From contig PUFA01000170.1 of the NCBI GenBank assembly GCA_003508835.1, positions 1,426,001-1,490,000 of the forward strand: a stretch of 64,000 nt of DNA, written 5' to 3'. Positions within the stretch are counted from its first letter, which is position 1, and each line of letters starts with the position of its first letter. Position numbers and translations under genes: made by a program. Under the pieces are notes generated by a model that was not told the DNA's origin, did not search any database, and was given only the letters and a program-made list of their open reading frames with translations. This DNA is from Eonycteris spelaea (taxonomy: Eukaryota > Chordata > Mammalia > Chiroptera > Pteropodidae). Shown piece by piece: positions 9,380 through 64,000 of this stretch.

Positions 9380-12300
9380 GTTCCTGATTGTGCACAACAT
9401 TCCTGGGGCTTCAGTGAGCTTGCAGAGGGGGTCCTAGAGGGACTTTTAAAATCAATCTTAAGTTTAAGAATCTGGCCAAAAAAAGAGGCCTAATCATACT
9501 TAAGTTCTCAAAGATTTTTTTTGTGTGTGACATTCTAGAAATAATGATTAGGTAATTTAGAACTTTTAGAATACGAAAAGAATTACCATGTTCCACAGAA
9601 GTCAAATACTTTAAATATGTTATCATTTTGATATGAATCCTCACTTCTTGAATTCCTTGATCTCTCCACCATACGAACCAAATATCTAGTTGCTCTGTCA
9701 CTGGAATGATTGTTTTCAAAGTTTTGTCCAAGGAATTTTAGATTCTGTATGCATTGAACTCAAAGCTGTTCATTTTTTAAAAATCTGTGAATACTGCCAT
9801 GAGACCATGCAATGCTTATAGTTCTTACGGTAAGAATAAATTACTTTCAGGAATAAAATAAAATAGGAGGGGAAAAATGAAGAAAAGGAGAAAGGGAATT
9901 AAGGGAGTAAAGAAGAAATGGAAGGTGAGCTAAAAAGATAATAGGGTTTTATAAAAATTGCTCAGCTATTCCTAAATAGGATCGCTACCCTATTTCTAAA
10001 TTGCATATAGAAGCCTTTCAACAGGGGTACAAAGAAGACAAAAGTCAGTTATACCCTCAATAAAGCCGGAAGAAAAAAAAGAGGTCATTATTCAAGTTTT
10101 GAACAGTAGGTTATATGAAATATTTATGAATTACTTGATTGGATAGGGAATCATGCCTACCATCTGATAAATGCAATTTCAAATTATACTTCAATAAAAT
10201 GTAGCACCTATGAACAATTTTTGTCATTTGAAAGATAATGCTAAAGTGGGGAGTGTTCTCTAACATACAGCATGTAGCCACCATTCTGTCTGCTTTTGTA
10301 GGCAGTAGCTTGAGTTTGATGCTTTCACGTGTCTGTCAGATGGTCTGATGGATTTGAATGGTGTTTGGCCCCCAGTGTGCAGGGTAAAGATCACTTCATT
10401 CCCAAAGACCTCTGAGCACATATTGATGAGCAAGGTGATTTTCGGGAAAATTTTGATGGGCAAACTGTTAGTTAGTTTACTGTCTTACCTCCCTAGAGCA
10501 AGAATTTCTGGCATGTGCAGCTATTATCTTTGGTCTCAGTATTGTTTAGAATAGGGACGGGAAATTTGTTTTAGCTTTTCAACTCTGTGTTGTGTTCACG
10601 GTTGTTCATTTAATTATTTTTTAAAGGTGCATATGTGTTATATACCTTTTATATGGGCAATATATTTAAAAATAATTTTTTTCTTTAGCAAGCAAATATA
10701 CTTAAGAAGTTTCTAGGCTAAAAACTGATAAGCCATTCCCTTAAGTCCAACACACCATTCTCTCCTTTAATTACAGATAGTTTGTTCTTTCTTAGGTTGG
10801 GCAAAGGTACAGTAGTTAGCCTCTGTGCTGGGGGCCGTGTCCTTGCTAATGTGGGACCCCATGATGAAAAGGTTGCAAGAGAGATGAGACAGTTTTCCTC
10901 AGCCTTTCGGGCAACACATCTCTCACTAGCTGTCAGCAGCCAGCAGCATACTTCCCTTGTTTACCACAGAATGCTGTGCAAATAGCTTTTCTATGTCTTC
11001 TACAGTATGTAGGAGGTTGGGCAGCAGTGGTTTAGAGTGTCATGTTTTATGGAAAATGGCATCTTTTAAACACTAAAGTCACACATGACCCAATGGAACA
11101 ATCACATTATGAGAAAACACACAGAAATGTAGATCCTCTAAGGGGTAGCAACATAATTGCTTATTTCTCAGTAATCAGAGCTGAATTGTAGTTAAGTGAA
11201 CCTTAGTTTCACTTAATAGAAAGTTTCTCTAGGTCTTAGAGTTAGTGCTTTGAATTTACTTCAAAAAATCCTTATGTTTTAAAAAGACACTCAAATAAGG
11301 AAAGACTAAGTCTATTAAACAATTGCACTCTAGGAATTTATTCCAAACTCTTTCATTTATTTGCCTGCTGAAATACATTTTTCCCTTTGTCTGATGAGAG
11401 AGATCAGAGTAGAATTAAAACTAATCAAACCCTGAACAAATCTGCACAAAATTCCATCTTGCCTTATGTCAAAACAGCTCTTTTGCTTCTTTAAAATTTA
11501 ATGAGTATAAAATTATATATTTTAAAAATGTAAATATAAAATTATGAATAATACAATTCTTACTTTAACCAAGCCATAAAATTTGCAACTGATCTGGATG
11601 ATCTAAACTTTGAGCTCTTGTTTTCCCAAGATCAGGCTTTGGAAAGTTAAGAGGAAAAGTAATTTGGAGAAACCACTCAATAAAATAAGCAAAGAGATTA
11701 TTGTTCGCCTCTGCTCATAAAATCTAGGAGACGATGAACTAAAACTAAAAAACTATACCTGAAATATTATCAAATATTCTTTGTCATCAGATGCTGACCT
11801 TGGTTCCTGATGACCACAGAACCAGGTGTAAGGCCTGGACTGCACACCTCTGGGCCTCTATCTCGTTGATACCACTGTTATTTGAGCTCTGTTATATGCA
11901 GTCAGCTTAATCCTAATACACTATGGGTTACCTTCATGAGTCATTATCCAGCAGGGTAGGCATTACCATCATCCTTGTTTGGCAAGTTTGACAAATTCAT
12001 TCATAAAATCTTTGCTATTTGAGGTTTGGAGTTTTAGGTTAATACTTTTTATCTTGCATATAAAGATACCTGTGGTGAAAATGAACCAACAGTGATTAAG
12101 GCAAAGACCAAATGGATCAACTTTGGCCATTCTCTATATATGTATACATTACTCAGCAGTATAATTCAAAGTGAAAAATTCTTTTTGGCCACTCCAGGAA
12201 AAACCCATCTACGTTGCATCATTCTGGCCTGTAGTATTTGCCTTTAGTAAGCTGATGAAAGGTAAATAAAAACTTCACGGTAGTATAAAAGGTTTCAAGA

Positions 12301-12529
12301 AATATCAGGGGAGTGTAGAGTTGCTAACAGATTTATTTACATATCAAGAATTTATTTTGCTGTTAATTTCAACATGGCTATTACATTACTAAACAGCCTA
12401 TAATTCTTCCTTCTCCCTCTGTCCTCATACATCTTACAAAAATAGATAAGCACCCCCCCAAAATCAAGTCTTAGTCAGCATCAACCAATGAGTTCAATGG
12501 TAAATAATGGAATAAAAACAAAATACAGA
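9380..12529. other. Intergenic DNA downstream of AGL
   Basis: AT-rich, with a possible MIR remnant near 11890-12000. An open frame at about 10782-10985 has no recognisable product. No exon or RNA gene seen. Confidence 0.4.
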
Positions 12530-14808
12530 CCTTTAGAAAAGATTTTTATTCTCTTGGCACACAGACATAAAAATGACATTTGCCTACTAGATAGAGCAGT
12601 TGAGACATGTAAGAAATGAGCTAAAATTCACATAGGTCATAAGGCCCATAGATACGACAGGTCTCCTGTTTCTTTAGTTATCTTTAAAACTTAATAAATT
12701 ATCACAGCGTACTGGTTAAACTGGTAATCTTACATCTCATATTAAAGAGTAGGATTGATTTGCATTAGTGGAGAAACAAGGCACAGAGCCATTCTCGAAA
12801 TGTAATCCAACATCACTCATTCTACTTAAATGTTTTTTAGTCAAATGACATTTATCCCTCTATAGTCTAAAACTGTTATTTTCATTATCTTTGATGAAAT
12901 AATGTGTAACATACCTTCTTAAACTTTAAAATAGATCATATCAATTATTGCACTGTTCTTTCATTAATATTCCTAAAAATTTACTGAGGTGAGTATCTGC
13001 CCAATATGTCTGTTTTTAAACTGTCAACTCATTTACTTATTATTAACTTTTTTTTTTATCTCATTTAACTGTCAGCCATTACTGTTTGCTTTCATTAAAT
13101 ATGTTGGTCGTTAGAGCAACAGAACTACATAAACCCTTGAAAATAACTAAAGTTTCTCTCTCTCAAGGAAGGTATTTTAACTGCAGAGGTTAGAGAAGGT
13201 TATACAATGAGAACCACAGGAAGGGAAACTTGGAAACCAATGCGTTTATAGATAGAGGTCAGATTATTATTACAACTATCTTTAAATTTGTAGGGCTTAA
13301 TCTGCTTTAGGTGGGAAAATCAGAAAACTAAGCTAATTAAAACTATTTCTAAAGTAGGGTCAGCTTTGAAAAAGTGTGTGCAGGTAATCTTACGGTAAAT
13401 TGCATGAACTTTCAATCATCGGTATTTGACCTCTGAAGCATTTATATATTTTTATTATTTAAAAGTTTTAGTTGTTTTTCTTCATTTTTACTTCTTATTC
13501 ATAGTGAAGGTGGTTGGGTATGTGATTTCTGAGAAAAGTGTTACTGTACCATTATTGTAATTATAAATATACCACTGAACAATATTGCATTATAATAAAA
13601 GGATTTTTGCAACTATTGTCTTTCAACTGAAAGTATAACAATCTATTTTAAGTGTTTTCTTGAGACAAACACATACAAAAAAATTCTACCTACAAACAAA
13701 TACTATTCAAAATGCCGAATCACATGTTAAAACCCTTTTTCCTTTTATGACTTTTCAGATTTAAGTTATCTTAGAATAACATGAAAAACTTTTCAACTAA
13801 TTTTATTGAATTCAAGATAACTACTAAATTCCTATCTGTTTTTATACTAAGATTATTCTTAATGCTCAATGAGTCAATGGCAGGTTTTGGTTAATAGGAA
13901 ACCAATATCTACTATAATCTATCAACACACCTTTACACACAAACTAAAAATAGTTATTGTTTTAGAAAATTAATATAGCATTTTTTCTTTAAAGTTCTCA
14001 TAAATAAGCCCAACAATATGCAATTCTGATCATGTAAACCATCTCATAGTAGGAAACTCAAACTCAAGATTAATTTTGTAAAACTGTTTTTAGGAAACAA
14101 TTCCCAGTGCTTTGTATTTTTTCATATATCCTATGTATCATTAGCACAAGCAAATTATGTTAAATACACTGTTTGGTATTCATTATATTAAAAAATATTA
14201 ATATATAAGTAAAAAACTAAAAAGCATATATGAACATTTATGCTCCATTTATGAACAAGATATAATAGGTGGCCACTTCCATAATTCAACGTTCATTTAA
14301 TAGTTATATTAAAGCAGTGTGGAAGGTACTAGAAATAATATAGTAAAAGGTGAGACCATTAACTACAGTCTATTCATTCAGTACATATTGTCACTGAAGA
14401 AAATGTATACCACGTCTAAAGATACTTTTCCATTTCTTTCATTATTACTTTCTCATATTTCATTTTCACTTATGTACAAACTGAAGATTACATGATTTTT
14501 CTTTTTCAAACTCTGGATTTCAAAATCTTTATTTCTAGGCATTTAAAAAAGTTACTAAATTTGAAAGAAAAACATTCCATTAGTTATGGTGATTTTCTCT
14601 CTGACACAAATCAAAAGCTACCTCTGTATATTAAAAAAAAAGAGAAAAATCAATGCTTTTACAGTCTTAACCTATTTGGGCATCAATATTATATAAATGA
14701 GATTTTTAAAATGACTCAAGCTTGTGCATATAAAACATTTACATTATATTATGTCCCTGCATTTCACAATATAAGTGGCTGCATACTTAATAAGTATCCA
14801 TGAATCAA
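12530..14808 (-). other. AGL: AGL 3' untranslated region (inferred extent)
   Basis: This is the non-coding continuation of the last exon. It is about 2.3 kb long, AT-rich and without any repeat that I can recognise. The length agrees with my memory of the human AGL 3' UTR. The end is inferred from the AATAAA at 12545-12550; transcript data would be needed to fix it. Confidence 0.6.
12545..12550 (-). terminator. AGL: Candidate AGL poly(A) signal AATAAA
   Basis: A canonical AATAAA on the minus strand, followed within 20-45 bases by a GT/T-rich stretch. It lies at the distance from the stop codon expected for AGL. Other AATAAA copies exist in this AT-rich region, so this is a best guess. Confidence 0.5.
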
Positions 14809-62784
<47,976 letters not shown>

Positions 62785-64000
62785 CTGGATAAAAGCACAT
62801 TTTAATAAACTCACTGTAGGACTTAACTTATCACATTAAAAAATAGATGTTTTGATAAAGAAAATGTGGTACATATGGAATAACAATGGAATACTAACTC
62901 AGTATTGGAATAGTGCTCAGCCATAAAAAGATGAAATAATGCCATTGGCAACAATGCATGACTCTTGAGAGTCTCAGGCTAAGTGAAATAAGTCAGACAG
63001 AAAAGGACAAGAATGCATGATTCACTTGCACATGGGATATAAAAGAAAAAGCAACAAACAAACAAATATACTCACAGATACAGAGAGCAGAATGGTGGTT
63101 ATCAGAGGGGAAGAAGAGAGAGGGAGGACGAAGAGGAGAAAGGGGGTCAAATACATGGTGCCAGGAGACTAGATTTTGGATGATTACACAACAGAACATA
63201 TAAAGTCGTATGATAAAGCTGTACACCTGAAACTTATACAATGTTATTAATCAATGTTACCCCAATAAATTTAATTAAAATAAAAACAGGTGTTTTAAAG
63301 TTTATAAATGATTTCTCAACTATGTTTAAAATTAACTCCAAATACATAACGCTGTTTTTAGAACTACTTTGCATTCCAGTTTAACTGAATTTTATATTTT
63401 AACATAGTATACATCATAGAACTATCTGTTCTGTACTATCCTCTCCTCTTCTCCTGGAAACTGATTCCTATTTGCATGGCTACTTTGGGATATATACGTT
63501 CTTATATAACCCCATTCCCTAAGATTCCCTCAATCCCTTCCAACCACCTACCTCCACCCTTTTACTAACAGCCCAGCAGTGGGCCTCTACCCAGAGACCT
63601 TCACTGGTACTTTTTAAACTTCAATAGAGATAGTGGTTTCTCCATGGTGTCAGAGTATGTGATAGTATGTAAAACTTGGGAGGTATCATGGGACAACTAT
63701 ACCACCATATAGGGAAAGCCAGTCTTCCCAGACAGAAGTCAACATCTAGAGAGGCAGAATTCAGATTTCTAACAGGAATTCTAGAGGCAGGCATTTAAGT
63801 CTCTGATACCTACTGTTCCTAATGTCTCCTCAAATCCAGAGGTGTGGTAATAAAGAGTTGATAAATGAATATTTGGGGCTGGGGGTGGAATGGGAGTGAC
63901 GAGGAACTCTGCTCTGCAGTGTTTGTTGACTTTCTGGTATAAACGATCTCACTACTGGTCAATCTCAAGCTACCATGGCATCACTGAACATGAAATTGAG
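62785..64000 (-). other. AGL: AGL intron upstream of the exon 4 equivalent
   Basis: The segment holds an L1 3' end on its left part. From 63300 to 64000 I see no exon; the AGL first coding exon and promoter were looked for and not found, so they must lie further right. Confidence 0.7.
62845..63292 (+). mobile_element. L1 3' end, 5'-truncated
   Basis: GAAAATGTGGTACATATGGA, AGTGCTCAGCCATAAAAAGA, TAAGTGAAATAAGTCAGACAG and the end CAATGTTACCCCAATAAATT followed by an A-rich tail. This 3' end type is common in bat genomes. Confidence 0.8.

Noticed and set aside
10782..10985. 67-codon open frame in a less AT-rich patch
   Set aside because: No family resemblance, no splice or promoter context, and the length is expected by chance.
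62785..64000. Search for the first AGL coding exon and promoter
   Set aside because: No segment encoding the expected N terminus with a phase-1 donor was found; it must lie outside the window.

Overview
The window is mammalian nuclear DNA. It is AT-rich and intron-rich, and it carries ancient mammal-wide repeats (MIR, L2, MER5, MER1-type hAT, MLT1/MLT2 LTRs), laurasiatherian-type L1 3' ends and a decayed class I endogenous retrovirus. The L1 tails resemble those of bats, and I saw no vespertilionid VES SINE. A bat, perhaps of the Yinpterochiroptera, is therefore my best guess, but it is only an inference.

The one true protein-coding gene is AGL, the glycogen debranching enzyme, on the minus strand. 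It covers the window from about 12.5 kb (inferred poly(A) site) to 62.8 kb and continues beyond the right edge. I placed 32 coding exons with their splice sites. They correspond one for one to human exons 4-35 (residues 28-1532); only the first coding exon (human exon 3, 82 coding bases) lies outside. The exon lengths add up to 4516 bases, exactly one fewer than the 4517 expected from the human gene as I remember it. The missing base is in the exon 13 equivalent, at a GGGG-to-GGG site (48720-48722). Read literally, it shifts the frame after Trp487 and stops translation 21 codons later, before the transferase nucleophile Asp526. All other exons are open and well conserved, so a sequencing or assembly error, or a recent allele, is more likely than long-standing loss.

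Region by region: 1-3.7 kb holds the 5' part of a broken gammaretrovirus-like provirus on the minus strand (RNase H, RT, protease, gag remnants, PBS, 5' LTR). 3.7-12.5 kb is intergenic sequence with LTR fragments, an L1 tail and a small duplicated block containing a CTCF-like motif. 12.5-14.8 kb is the inferred AGL 3' UTR. 14.8-62.8 kb is AGL exons and introns. The introns hold an MLT1 LTR pair, a degraded L1, a nested L1/L1/hAT insertion, an RPS26 processed pseudogene, L2 and MIR copies, an internally deleted L1 and microsatellites. 62.8-64 kb is the 5'-side AGL intron with another L1 3' end.

I found no operon-like system, CRISPR array, tRNA or rRNA. The features most worth following up are the AGL frameshift, the GC-AG intron, the internally deleted L1 and the CTCF-like duplication.
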